From positions 20,942 to 84,941 of the forward strand of contig DAOOIT010000022.1 of assembly GCA_035384565.1 (NCBI GenBank): a DNA stretch of 64,000 nucleotides, read 5' to 3'. A program made the position numbers and the translations under genes. The notes under the pieces were generated by a model. The model did no database searches and was not told the DNA's origin. It worked only from the letters and a program-made list of their open reading frames with translations. This DNA is from Planctomycetota bacterium. Its GTDB lineage: Bacteria; Planctomycetota; PUPC01; DSUN01. Below are positions 16,975 through 27,000 of this stretch, piece by piece. How positions within the stretch are numbered: position 1 is the first letter of the stretch; every line of letters starts with the position of its first letter.

Positions 16975-18540
16975 TCACTTCCGGTACTTGCGGGTGGCCT
17001 CGAGGTAGTGCGTGAAGGCGTAGTAGATGATGTTCACGCCCATCTCGAACGCGCCCTTGGCCAGCTCGGGCGAGAGGCCCGAATGGCCCGTCTTCCAGGC
17101 GTCGTTGATGTCCCCTGGATGGTAGAAGACCACCCATCGCCCCTTGTGCTTGATGCCCATAGCGTCCATGCCGCCGTGGTGCCAGAGGGGCGGCGCTCCG
17201 TTGGGGAAGGCGTAGGGCATCTGGAAGATCGAGTCGTCGTCGGCGATCGGCACCAGGCGCTTGTCGGGGAAGAGCGCCTTGGCGAAGGCCCGGAACTCCC
17301 TGTCCCACCGCGCGCTGCTGGCGTCGGCAAACAGCATGCCGCCCCCCAGCAGGTACTCGCGGAGCACAGCCAGGTCGCCCTGCGGGATATTGATGGCTCC
17401 CGTGCCGGTCATGTAGACGAAGGGCGGCGCATAGCCCTTGCTGTACTTCCGCAGGAGACGGATGGGATGGCTCTCGGAGCGCGCCGCCACGCGGAAACCC
17501 GTCACGCGGCGGAACTCCTGAAGGAAATTCAGGTCGGCGCGGGTCCGGGCGTCCATCCCGTCGTCCCAGTCCTCGCCGCTGTACTCCAGGCGGATGAAGC
17601 GGACCGGCTCGTTGCCCATGCCCTCGGGCCAGCCACCCTTCTTGCCGCCCCCTGCGCCCATCTTGGCATTCACCGAGTTGGGGTCGGCGGCGTACGTCAA
17701 TTGCGTCATCTGCTCCACCTGGCGCTGAATCTCCGAGTCATCCAGGTCGGGCACGTGAAAATAGATGGCCGAGTTGGGGTTGAGGACGAAGCGCCTCTGC
17801 TTCTTGCGTTCACGGCGCTGGACGGACTGGACGATGGCCACGGCCGGCTTGCCGCTGCCGAAGGGGACGAGGTAGTTGCGTACGCAGCCATAGGTTTCCA
17901 GGAGCAAGGGCAGCAGGATGACCGCCGCATGGGTGAGGACGCTTGCGATGAGGCTCTTGCGGTAGCGCGGGTCGTACCCGTGGGTGCGGAGATTCTCGAC
18001 GATGCGGTCGCCCAGGAGCGGCCCCGAAGGGGGCCTCCCCGCATAGAGGCCCACCGTGACGCGGCGCAGGGAGGTGATGTGCAGCACGGCAACGAGGGCG
18101 AAGGCAGCCAGGACGGGCCACAGCGCGCTCCAGCGCCAACCGGCCACGACCACAGCACTCGGGGACAACCCCTCAGGCGTCGTGGCGGCCACCCGCATCG
18201 CCCCCGTGACGCGCCAGGCAACGTAGGCATAGACCAGCCCGAGGAGATACGCCGCCACGCAGGCCCCGCGCAGCAGGGCAAGCCCCCAAGGTCTGCGTAC
18301 AAGGCCCAGGAAACTCGATGCCAGAAAGAAGGCGGCAAAGAGGCCGCAGAGCACCGCGAAGGAATGGACGAGGCCGGGAATCTCCGCGTCGGCGAAGGCC
18401 CGCGCGGCGGCCTGCTGGGAATCCATTTGTGCGCGGCACAGCCACGGAAGCATCACCGCATAGCGCGCCGCTACTCCTGCCAGCACGCCGAACGGCAGGC
18501 ACAGGATGCACGGAAGATGCTTCTCGAGCCTTCGTCGCAT
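16975..18540 (-). CDS. Polytopic DUF4159 protein with a TonB-like transmembrane motif
   Basis: A 521-aa membrane protein. Residues 1-160 hold about four hydrophobic spans. A further span (about 196-216) reads SLIASVLTHAAVILLPLLLE and includes S200-V-L-T-H204, the same SxxxH spacing as S16/H20 of TonB. A basic segment (QRRERKKQRR) and an extracytoplasmic part follow. The DUF4159 domain starts near residue 312 (RFIRLEYSGEDWDDGMD) and includes the flavodoxin/GATase-like stretch MTGTGAINI...LREYLLGGGMLFADA. The gene comes directly after ExbB, two ExbDs and a TonB-like protein. I infer that this protein is the one coupled to the ExbBD motor. DUF4159 has no established biochemical function. Confidence 0.8.
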   Translation of the reverse strand: MRRRLEKHLPCILCLPFGVLAGVAARYAVMLPWLCRAQMDSQQAAARAFADAEIPGLVHSFAVLCGLFAAFFLASSFLGLVRRPWGLALLRGACVAAYLLGLVYAYVAWRVTGAMRVAATTPEGLSPSAVVVAGWRWSALWPVLAAFALVAVLHITSLRRVTVGLYAGRPPSGPLLGDRIVENLRTHGYDPRYRKSLIASVLTHAAVILLPLLLETYGCVRNYLVPFGSGKPAVAIVQSVQRRERKKQRRFVLNPNSAIYFHVPDLDDSEIQRQVEQMTQLTYAADPNSVNAKMGAGGGKKGGWPEGMGNEPVRFIRLEYSGEDWDDGMDARTRADLNFLQEFRRVTGFRVAARSESHPIRLLRKYSKGYAPPFVYMTGTGAINIPQGDLAVLREYLLGGGMLFADASSARWDREFRAFAKALFPDKRLVPIADDDSIFQMPYAFPNGAPPLWHHGGMDAMGIKHKGRWVVFYHPGDINDAWKTGHSGLSPELAKGAFEMGVNIIYYAFTHYLEATRKYRK

Positions 18541-18608
18541 GGGCTCACATCACCTGCCTTGCTCCCCGTCGGCACTGCCCGTGCAGCGGCGCGGCTCACG
18601 CAGCGCAA

Positions 18609-19043
18609 TCACTTGTTCGTCTCGTCAATCGAGAGGCCCAGATCGTCAGGTTGCTTGGGAATCTCGCCCTTCTTGGGCAAGTCGGTGATCTCTTTCATCA
18701 CGGGAGACTTCTTGCGGGCCTCGTCGTCTGTCGAGGCAGCGTCTCTGGCCTTGGGCTCGTCCTGCCTGGCCGCGCCGGGTTTGGGAGCCGGAGGGCGCTC
18801 GGGCGCCGGAGCCGATGCCTTGATGTCCTCGGCCTTCCTGGCCTCGATCTGCTCAGCTCTGCGCCGCGCGGCCCCCTCGGGATCGATCCAGTGATCGCGG
18901 ATGTAGCCCACCGAAGTCGCCGCCGCGGCCACCAGATGAATGGCGATGGCAATGGCGAAGCACTGAGCCACTCGAGTCTTCGAGAAGCCAAGAAGGAGTT
19001 TGTCGGGAGCGTATCGCTCGATCTCGGGACGTTCGGGGGGCAT
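18609..19043 (-). CDS. Single-span TonB-like protein lacking a TonB C-terminal domain
   Basis: A 144-aa protein with a short cytoplasmic N-terminus (about 25 residues), one transmembrane segment (about 26-48) containing H36, and a charged Pro/Ala/Lys/Glu-rich tail (RRRAEQIEARKAEDI, APAPERPPAPKP). The layout resembles the N-terminal half of TonB or TolA, including the membrane His, but the Ser four residues earlier is Ala and no TonB C-terminal beta domain follows. The start at 19043 is set by AGGAG 7 nt upstream. It lies 16 nt after the second ExbD gene and 68 nt before the DUF4159 gene. It may link the motor to a partner, or be an accessory subunit. Confidence 0.65.
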   Translation of the reverse strand: MPPERPEIERYAPDKLLLGFSKTRVAQCFAIAIAIHLVAAAATSVGYIRDHWIDPEGAARRRAEQIEARKAEDIKASAPAPERPPAPKPGAARQDEPKARDAASTDDEARKKSPVMKEITDLPKKGEIPKQPDDLGLSIDETNK

Positions 19044-19059
19044 GGCACATCTCCTGGAG

Positions 19060-19485
19060 TCAGCGTTGCTTCTCCTCGGGTTCACCGACGGCGGCAATGA
19101 TGCCGCCGGCCCGGGTGATGGCATCCATCACAGGCTCGAACAGGTCGCGCTCCGCTGCCCGGTCGCAGCGGAAGAGCACGGTTCTCGCATCGGGGGTCTG
19201 CGCGCGCCGGAGGAGCTCGGCGACCTCGGTTTCCACGGAACGGGCGTCGGGCATGCGGCGGCCCTGCACGTAGATGCGCCCCTGTGCGTCAATGGCCACC
19301 GCGGTGCGACTCTCGCGGAGACGTTCGAGGTTGGGCGCCGGGGGCGGCTGCACCGAGATGCCGGCATCGCGCGCGAAGTTGCTGCAAATCATGAAGAAGA
19401 TGATGAGCTGGAACGCGATGTCGGCCATGCTGGCCACGGGAATGATGATGCGCGCCCGGCGGCGACGGCGGCGTGGGGTCCTCAT
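19060..19485 (-). CDS. ExbD/TolR family protein, second copy
   Basis: A 141-aa biopolymer-transport protein. A very basic N-terminus (RTPRRRRRRAR) is followed by one transmembrane helix, PVASMADIAFQLIIFFMI, with D22 at the position of the proton-carrying Asp25 of ExbD. The periplasmic part ends in the usual TolR/ExbD fold (AVAIDAQGRIYVQGRR...TVLFRCDRAAERDLFEPVMDAITRAG). The ATG overlaps the stop of the first ExbD as TGATG, with GGGAGG upstream, so expression is translationally coupled. It differs clearly in sequence from the other ExbD, so the pair is probably hetero-oligomeric rather than a recent duplication. Confidence 0.9.
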   Translation of the reverse strand: MRTPRRRRRRARIIIPVASMADIAFQLIIFFMICSNFARDAGISVQPPPAPNLERLRESRTAVAIDAQGRIYVQGRRMPDARSVETEVAELLRRAQTPDARTVLFRCDRAAERDLFEPVMDAITRAGGIIAAVGEPEEKQR

Positions 19486-19898
19486 CAGTCGCCTCCCGTC
19501 TCGCGCACGATGCACAGCGTGCCGCCCGCTTGAGTGACGGCGGCCATGACCTGGAAGTACTCGCGGTACTCCACTCGGCCGGCGGACTCGAGCATGACCA
19601 CCTTGTCATCGCCGGTTCGGTCGCGGAGGTTGAGAGCCCGAAGCTCTTTGCGCAGCGTGGGGATATCCACCGGGGAGTTATTGAGGAGCACCTTGCCGTC
19701 TCGCAGGGTCACTGTGGTCGCCTTCTTTTCGTCCTGCTTCTCCGAGCGCTGGCCGGCAGGGAAGTCCGTGAGGAAGCCGCGCGTGGCGACCAGCGTGGTG
19801 GTGAGGATGAAGAAAATGATCAGCAGGAACGCGATATCGGAAAACGACGCAACCGGGATGTCGTCCAGCCCATATTGGCGGCGTTCGCGTCGAAGCAT
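19485..19898 (-). CDS. ExbD/TolR family protein, first copy
   Basis: A 137-aa single-span protein. The N-terminus LRRERRQYGLDDIPVASFS leads into the helix DIAFLLIIFFIL, with D21 as the presumed proton-carrying residue. The periplasmic domain follows the TolR/ExbD pattern (TTVTLRDGKVLLNNSPV, then KVVMLESAGRVEYREYFQVMAAVTQAG). It lies 9 nt after the ExbB gene. Together with ExbB and the second ExbD it would form an ion-driven motor in the inner membrane. Confidence 0.92.
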   Translation of the reverse strand: MLRRERRQYGLDDIPVASFSDIAFLLIIFFILTTTLVATRGFLTDFPAGQRSEKQDEKKATTVTLRDGKVLLNNSPVDIPTLRKELRALNLRDRTGDDKVVMLESAGRVEYREYFQVMAAVTQAGGTLCIVRETGGD

Positions 19899-19907
19899 GG
19901 GAGGTTC

Positions 19908-20555
19908 CTACTGGCGCACGCCGGCGCGGATGGCGATGAGGTCGAGGAGTTCCGAGGTCGCCTCGTCCATCTCGAGCTCGATGCGGCCGGACATGGCGAC
20001 GAGGATGTTGTACGGGATGACGGCGGCGAGGGCGATCAGGAGGCCGGCCGCGGTGGTGATCAGGGCCTCGGCGATGCCCGAGGCTACCCCACTCGCCTCG
20101 ACGCCGGCCGCCGACAGCGCGCCGAACGAGCCGATCATGCCGGTCACCGTGCCGGTCATGCCGAACAGCGGCGCGGCGCTGCCCACCGTGGTGAGCACGG
20201 CGAAGCGCTTCTCGACCGCCGTCATCGCGTGCTGCGTGCAGTCGGACATGGCCTTCTCCATCAGGGCGAGGAGCGACTCGACGCGCGACGCCAGAGGGCG
20301 GTGGCGGGCGTAGGATTGCAGCCCGGCCAGCAGCACGGCAGCCACCGGGCTGGGCGTGTTGGCGCACAGGGCCGCCGCCTCGTCCACGCGGTCCTCCTCC
20401 ACCAGGCCCAGCACCTTGGCGCGCAGCGCGCGCGTGTCGAGCTTGCCATGCCGGTAGAAGGCGTAGCCACGGTCGAGCAGCACGGCGACCGTGAAAACGC
20501 TGCACAGGACCAGGGGCACCATCAGGGGGCCGCCATCAACCAGCAGTTGGAGCAT
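19908..20555 (-). CDS. MotA/TolQ/ExbB proton channel family protein
   Basis: A 215-aa inner-membrane protein with the normal ExbB/TolQ layout: one N-terminal span (MLQLLVDGGPLMVPLVLCSVFTVAVLLDRG), a cytoplasmic loop, and two further spans. The signature stretch TTVGSAAPLFGMTGTVTGMIGSF and the last span ALITTAAGLLIALAAVIPYN keep the Thr residues that line the ion path in ExbB. The start ATG (20555) lies within the end of the upstream small gene (20-nt overlap). It would form the pentameric stator with the ExbD proteins encoded next. Confidence 0.93.
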   Translation of the reverse strand: MLQLLVDGGPLMVPLVLCSVFTVAVLLDRGYAFYRHGKLDTRALRAKVLGLVEEDRVDEAAALCANTPSPVAAVLLAGLQSYARHRPLASRVESLLALMEKAMSDCTQHAMTAVEKRFAVLTTVGSAAPLFGMTGTVTGMIGSFGALSAAGVEASGVASGIAEALITTAAGLLIALAAVIPYNILVAMSGRIELEMDEATSELLDLIAIRAGVRQ

Positions 20556-20979
20556 ACGTGTCTTCCTCTCGATGGATCTGGGCCAGCATCTGATAGCCCT
20601 CGAGTGGCTCGAGCCGCAGCCCGCGCACCCGATGGTGAGGGCCGGGCGCGAGCACGAGCTCGCCGGTGACCGCGTTATACGTGCTCTCGCCCAGGAGCGA
20701 GAACGGAATCCGCTCGGCGAAAGGCCTGGGGCCGTGAGCGACGAGGGCCAAGTCGCTCCGCAGCGCGAGAGCCCAGAGTCGGCGCGGCCCGAGCCAGCGC
20801 CCGACGTCTGTCCGGCTGCCCGTGCACACCGCGAAATAGACCGCCTCCCCCCCCAGGAACTCGTGCGCCAGCCGACGCTCGGCCGGGCGCATGGCCGCCA
20901 GGGGCCCGGAGCCCCATTCCAGCGGGACGCACAGCGGGGGCGGCAGTTCGTCAATCAAGGCATCACGGTGCATGGACAT
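20536..20979 (-). CDS. Small protein of unknown function in the ExbBD/TPR operon
   Basis: A 147-aa protein with no signal peptide or transmembrane segment. I do not recognise the family. The sequence alternates hydrophobic and charged residues like a small beta-rich domain (LALALRSDLALVAHGPRPF, then NAVTGELVLAPGPHHRVRGLRLEPL, perhaps a PH-like barrel). It overlaps the ExbB start by 20 nt, and 74 nt separate it from the giant TPR gene. The ribosome binding site is weak, and ATG 20973 is an alternative start. Its amino-acid composition and its place in a tight operon favour a real gene. Confidence 0.6.
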   Translation of the reverse strand: MSMHRDALIDELPPPLCVPLEWGSGPLAAMRPAERRLAHEFLGGEAVYFAVCTGSRTDVGRWLGPRRLWALALRSDLALVAHGPRPFAERIPFSLLGESTYNAVTGELVLAPGPHHRVRGLRLEPLEGYQMLAQIHREEDTYAPTAG

Positions 20980-21053
20980 GTCGTCGGCGCCCAGGACTCC
21001 AGTTGCCTGACGGATGCGATGGCCTTCGTTGCTGCCGCTCCGTGGGCTCGGAG

Positions 21054-24000
21054 CTACTTCTTCTTCTCATCGGCTTCGCCCGCCTGGATCAGGGCGTCCT
21101 CGGTGAGGCGGCCGCGGGCGAACTTGGCCCACTTGCTCGCTGGATAGTCCCAGGTCAGGCGCTTGAGCACCCGGTAGGCGTTCACCGAATCCTTCTGCTT
21201 CGTGTAGCAGTCGCCCCACCAGTACATGGCCTCGGCGAGCAGCTCCGGCTCCAGCTTGGCGTCCAGCGTGACGGCCCTGAAGACCTCGATGGCCTTGGGA
21301 TACTCCTCAGCCTGCATGTAGCACTGGGCGCTGAGCACCAGGGTGCGCCCGGCAAGGCGGTGGGTGGGGAACCGCACGGCCAGCCGGCCGAACACCTGTG
21401 CGGCTGTCTTGTACATCTCGCGCGCCCGCATCTCGATCTTCTCGCGCTCGACGGCCGTGGCGTCAGGCGCGACCTGAGCGCGCAGCTCCTTGCCCTTCGA
21501 CAGGAAGTACTGCCCCAGACGCGCGATGGTCTCCGCGACCAGTTCGTTGTCGGGGTAGCGGTACGACAGCTTGACGTACTCCTCGCAGGCCTGGTCAATC
21601 ATGCCCATCTTCTCGAAGGCGAGGGCCTTCTTGTACTGGGCCTTCGGCGCGTAGGGGCTGTCGGGGTAAGTCGCCACGATGTCGGTGAAGCGCGTTATGG
21701 CCTCGGCGTAGTGCTTCTTCCTGGCCTCCTCATCCTTCGTCTCGCCGGCGAACTCGAGGGCGAGGTCGGCCAACAGGTAGTCCGCCTGCGCGCGGGCCTC
21801 GGTGTCGGGGAAGTCGCGGATGGCCTCCTCCAGAAGCTTCTTGCCCTGGGCGATCTCGTCGCGGGCGAGGTCCTCCTGGCCCAGCTCCCGATGGCGCTTG
21901 GCCAGCTCAAAGTAGGCCTCCGCCATGGCGAACTGCGTCTGGACCGCCATCCGGGGGTCGGCGAACTGCTTGGTGAACGGCACCACGTCGCCGTCGCTGC
22001 CCTTGTGCACGGTCACGGCCCGCTCGATCCGCTCCTGACCGCCAGGGCGCGCGTAGGCGGCCGTGATGCGATCTCCATAGGAAACCAGGAGCGCCCCGGG
22101 TTCCTTGGCCTCTGCCTTATCGTCACGGAAGACCACTCTGGCGGTGGCTTTGAAGACGCCCGAGTGGGTGAAGGTCTCCGCCAGCTCAAGCTTCTGCTTC
22201 GCCCCGGAGGCCGTCTCGACCTCGACGGCCACGGTGTCCTTATCATCCGTCGTGTCCCGAGCGGGGTCCATCACGCGGAAGCACAAACCCTCGCCCACGA
22301 AGACCCCATCGATGATCTCCTTGCACCGCGGGTCCAGAATGTCGAAGAAAGCATCCGCTTGCAGCGTGGCGCGGGCCACCTGCCACTTGGTCTGGCCGGC
22401 CGGGTCCTTGTACTCCAGGCCGACGAGTATCTCGTCACCCCCCCTGATTGCGAGGGCAGGCTTTTCCTGGGCCTCGGGGTCTTCGGTGACGAGGGACCGC
22501 TCTGGCACCTTCGCAAGCTCCGTGGGCACGGCGAACGTGAACCGCCCATCCTCCAGGGCATCGCCGGCGAAGGGGTTCGCCTTGACGGCCACGCTCTGGT
22601 AGCCTGGCGGCGGAGCCACGGAGGCCACCGTGGCGTTGGCGGGCCGGGCCTCGAGCCTGAGCGTGCCCGGCGCCCGCACGTCGTAGGGGCCTTGCGCCTC
22701 GGCGCCCAGGGCCTTGCGGCCCGAGGCGGTCTGCACGTAGATTGTCGCCTTGCTCTCGGGCGACTGCGCGATGTAGGGAAACAGCACCTCGACGATGATT
22801 GGCCCATGGATGAGCACCGAGGCCGGCTTGGTCTGCATCGGTCCGGCGGCAGAGGCGTCGGCCGACGCCTGCTCGGGCCAGGTGGCCGTCATCGCGCGTG
22901 TCGCGGGCACGAACTCCTGGGTCCCGTTTGCGCCAGCCCCCGCCGCCTGCGGTTGCGTCGCCGCGGTCGGCGGTCCTGGGGGGGGCGTGGCAGCGGCCTG
23001 CAACTCCGGCTCCGTCAGCGCTCGCGACGCCACCTCGTAGATCCGCAACTGGGGGGGCTCGAACACGGTCTGCTCGACGAGGCAGGTGCGCTCCCACGGG
23101 ATGCCAGGATCGGTGTTCTCGCGGTCGAGGTAGGCAATGGTCACGTCGTCACCGGGCGCCACCTGGAGCTCGGTGTCGCGTTGCGGCGGCCCGCCGACGG
23201 GGAAGAGCGCCCCCACGAAGATTCCCGAGTGAGGTGCCGTTTCGAGCGCCGGCATCTCCACGGCTTTCCCTGCCGGTGTCTTCGCCGTGAAGGTCACCGT
23301 GTCGGGCTTCTCCGTGGTGTCGCAGTCGGGGTCCTGGATGAAGACGTTGATCCGGTCTCCCGGCTTAAACCGGCGCATGGGGATGTACCGAGGTCGCCGA
23401 GCCGCTCCCTCGCCGTCGAACTCGACGAAACAGGCGCTCAGCGTGGCATTGCTGAAGGTGGCCGTGAGGGTGGCCTCGTGCGCCTCCTGGCCCTCGGTGA
23501 GGGCTCGAGGGTCATCATAAGTCACGGTCACGCGGTCCCCGGGGACGATCTCGAGCACCTGATTGCGGCGCAGTGTGGCGAAGTCCTCGCGTGTGGGCAG
23601 CACCGTGTCGCCGGCCGCATTGGTGAGTGTGATCCGATGGATGGCCGGCGCATCGGTCTCGAAGCTCGTGAGCGCAAGACGGATCACCCGGGCGCGTGTC
23701 CCAGCAGGGAAGGTCACCTGGAAGGCGGCGTTGTCCTGCGAGGCCGACACCTTGGCCGACTCGAGCTGAAGGCTGGCGGCAACCTGCGGGTTCTTCAACA
23801 CATCGAACATCTCGGGAGGCGCCGGTCTGAGGAACGGCGGCTCCTCGCTGTCCACGAGTAGCTCGAAGGCAGGCTCGGTCTTGCGGCTCGCGGCCACGTA
23901 CAGGTCCACGCGGTGCACGCCCTTGGCGAGGGAGCGCCGCACGTGGGTGGGGGTGTCGCCTGGCTGTCCGTCCACAGTGAGGAGATAGCGGATGTTCTGC

Positions 24001-27000
24001 GTCTTCTCCTTCGTGTCGAGCTCCAGGGTGCGGGCCTTGCGCTGCGGCAGGTAGAAGGCGCCGTACAGGTGGGCTACGTACGCGCTCCCCGGGCCGTCAT
24101 CGGTCAGGCCGAGGGCCTGGGCCTGGCCCTCCAGCGACGCATCCCACCTGGCGGCGAAGGCCTTCGGCGCAAGGGCGACCCTGGGCGCTTGGCTGCGGAG
24201 GTAGCCGGTGTCGAGGTACTGGGTGAAGTCGGCGAGCGAGGTGGGCGGCGCGCCCTGAGCCGCGCCGGCGGGCGCGCCGAACCGGACGAACTCAAGGCGC
24301 AGCGAGCCATCCCATGGCTTGTAGTCGCCGGGCCATTGCCCACGGGTGGCGAAATCCCTGCCGTTCAACGAGGTCTGGACAAGGAAGCTCTTGAGCTTGC
24401 GCCCCGGCACATTGGCCAGCAGGGTCATGGTGCCCAAGGCCACGTTGTCGTTGAGGTCAATGCTGTAGAACTTCGGCGCCACGCCGTCGGGCAGAGCCAC
24501 CCAGGACGGGTACTCCGCCACGTCCTGGCCCGCGGTCTTTCGGGGAGAGATCGCGAAGTTCGGGTCCGCGCCATCCTGGGAGTCCGAGGCGAAGGCTGTC
24601 GGCTGGCCCGAGGTGGTGGGCACGGCGCCCTCGAAGACGCCGCTGTGGGTGTCTGTCTCCGTTAGCGTGAAGGCTGGGATGGCGTCTCCGCTCGTCGTGG
24701 AGATTCGCACGGAGAGGGTGTCTTTGGCCGCGGTGACGCTGCGGTCGGGGTCCACGACACGGATGTTGATCTTGTTGCCTGGCTTGATCTGGTTGGCGGC
24801 GCGTACCGTGCTAAGGGCCGCCTGCGGCTCGGGCTCGTCCTTGTCTCCGAGGCGTTGCCGGATCATCTCCTCCAGTGCGCGGGCCTCGCGTTCCTCTTTC
24901 GACAGGATCCTGCCTGAGGAAGCGAGCAGTTCGCCGTCGGTCGCCACGCGCAGGGCCTGCGGTGCCGCCATCGCGATATTGTGGGCCTTCTTGAATGCCT
25001 CGGAGTAGTCGTAGCGCACCGTGTCGTCGCCCAGGAGCTGGAGCCGGCCATCGCCCTTGGCCACGGGGGCCAGCTCGGTCGGGATCTGACCGACGAACTT
25101 CGTCTTGGAGTCGCCGAACGGTGCGAGAGCGAACACCTCCTCGTCGCCCGAGTCCGTCCAGGCCCGGATCTCGATGTGTGCGGCGGAGCCTACGACGGCC
25201 AGGTTGTGGTCCTCGAGATTCACCTTGAGAGGCTTGCCGGGGACGATGAAGCGGCGCTGCGTGGCGGTGCCCACCTGGATCTCGGTGGGTTCCTCGAGTT
25301 TGCGCAGCCGGACCAGCGTGCGCCCTTGCAGGATGCGGGCCAGCGCGTGATCGGGTGTGCGCGCCAGCACCTGCTCGATCTCGGCGAGGGCCTCGCGGTA
25401 CTCTTCCTGGTCGAATCGCACGAGGGCGAGTTGATAGAACGCCTCGGCCTGCAACGCGCGGTCTTTCGCGTGCGTGAGGCGTTCGAGGCGGCGGGTGGCC
25501 TCATCGAAGCGGCGGGTCAGGCGGTCCACCTCGGCCACGTGGATCTCCGCGTCGGCTTGGGCCGGCGTGGCCTCGAACTCCTTGGCCGTGGCCACCCGCT
25601 CGAAGAGGGCCCGCGCCTTGGGAAACTCGCCGCGGCCCAGCGCAATGCCGGCATAGGCGAGCAGCAGGCGTGCGCGGGTCTCGGGGGCAATGCCGTCGGT
25701 TACGGCGTCGAACCACTGGATCATCTGACGAGCCAGGGCCTCGGCCGCGTCGTGCTCGCCGGCTTCGGTGTACTTGCCGATGAGCCAGATGGTGAAAGCA
25801 GGGTCGAGCTCGCGAACCATCGAGAGAAGGACTTGCCTGTGGCCCAGGGCAAGCTCCCAGGCGCTGGGTTGGCGGCCGGAGAGGAACGCGACCTGGGCCG
25901 CGTAGAGGGGGTAACGGCGGTCGTCACGCTTGACCGGGATAACGCTCCCCACCCGGGAGAGGGTTTTCGACCGCAGGGCGGCCAGCGTGCTGCGCGTGTC
26001 CTCCAGCAGGTCGGTCTTCAGCAAGTCCAGCCCCACGCTTGCCAGGAGGAGTCCCAGGTCGCTCATGTCGCTGGCCTGCGCGCCCGGCTCGGCAGCGGGC
26101 GGCTCCACCAGTTGCGCCGCCAGACGGGCGAGATCATGTTGAAGCGTGGAACTGCGAGTGTCCCCGGCGATCTTCCACAAGTGCGGGACCAGTGGGTAGA
26201 GGTCGGCGGGCCGCCCCTGGGCGATCGCCGCCTGCGCGACGATCGAGGCCAGGGTCTCGAAGCCCCAGCGCTCGGGCCACACGGTGGGCACGCACGCGGC
26301 GCCGGTGCGCAGCCAGGTGGAGGGGAAGATGCTCAGGAGCGTGTCGAGTTCGGCCTTGGAGAGGGTCTTGGGGTCCACCAGTTTCTCCATCTGGCCGAGG
26401 AAGGGCGGCGAGAGGCGCTCGGGGGCGCTGCGCACCTTGTCGCAGTAGGCGGCGAGACGGCTGAAGAACTCCTTGCGGCCGGCCTCGGTAGCGGGGGGGG
26501 CCGCCGTGGCGAACCAGGAGCGGCCCATGGCGTAGGTGTCGAAGCGTGTCTTGCCAAAGGCGGCTTCGATGCGCGCGGCCATGGCGTCGCGTATCTGTGG
26601 CTCGGCGCCCAGGGCACGCGCGTGCCAGTTCCAGAACTCCGCGCGCGACATGCCGCCGGGCTCGCCCAGGGGAGGCAGGGTGTCGTGCGTCTGGAGCAGC
26701 CGCGCCGCGGCATTCACGATCTTCTTCTTCTCGTCGAGCCCGAAATCCCAGTAACGCCAGTCGAGGACCTTCGTCCGGGCAGCCTCCTCGACGAAGAGGT
26801 CGTCGAAAAAGCGTTCGACTGGGTACTTGTCGTTCAGGCGCGGGAACTCGTTGCGGACGAGCCACTGGAGACTGCACGTGGCGCTGCGCACCGCCTCGTG
26901 GGGCCGGTAGGAAGAGCGCTCGAGTGCCCTCTTCTCTATGAGCGCCACAAGCACGGCGTCGCCGCGATCCTTCGCAGTCCAGTTGTCGCCGACGCGGGTG

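Noticed and set aside
15842..20555. Ordinary TonB or Tol-Pal system
   Set aside because: No TonB C-terminal domain, TonB-dependent receptor, TolB or Pal is encoded here. Use of the ExbBD genes by distant partners cannot be excluded, so this is a preference and not a proof.
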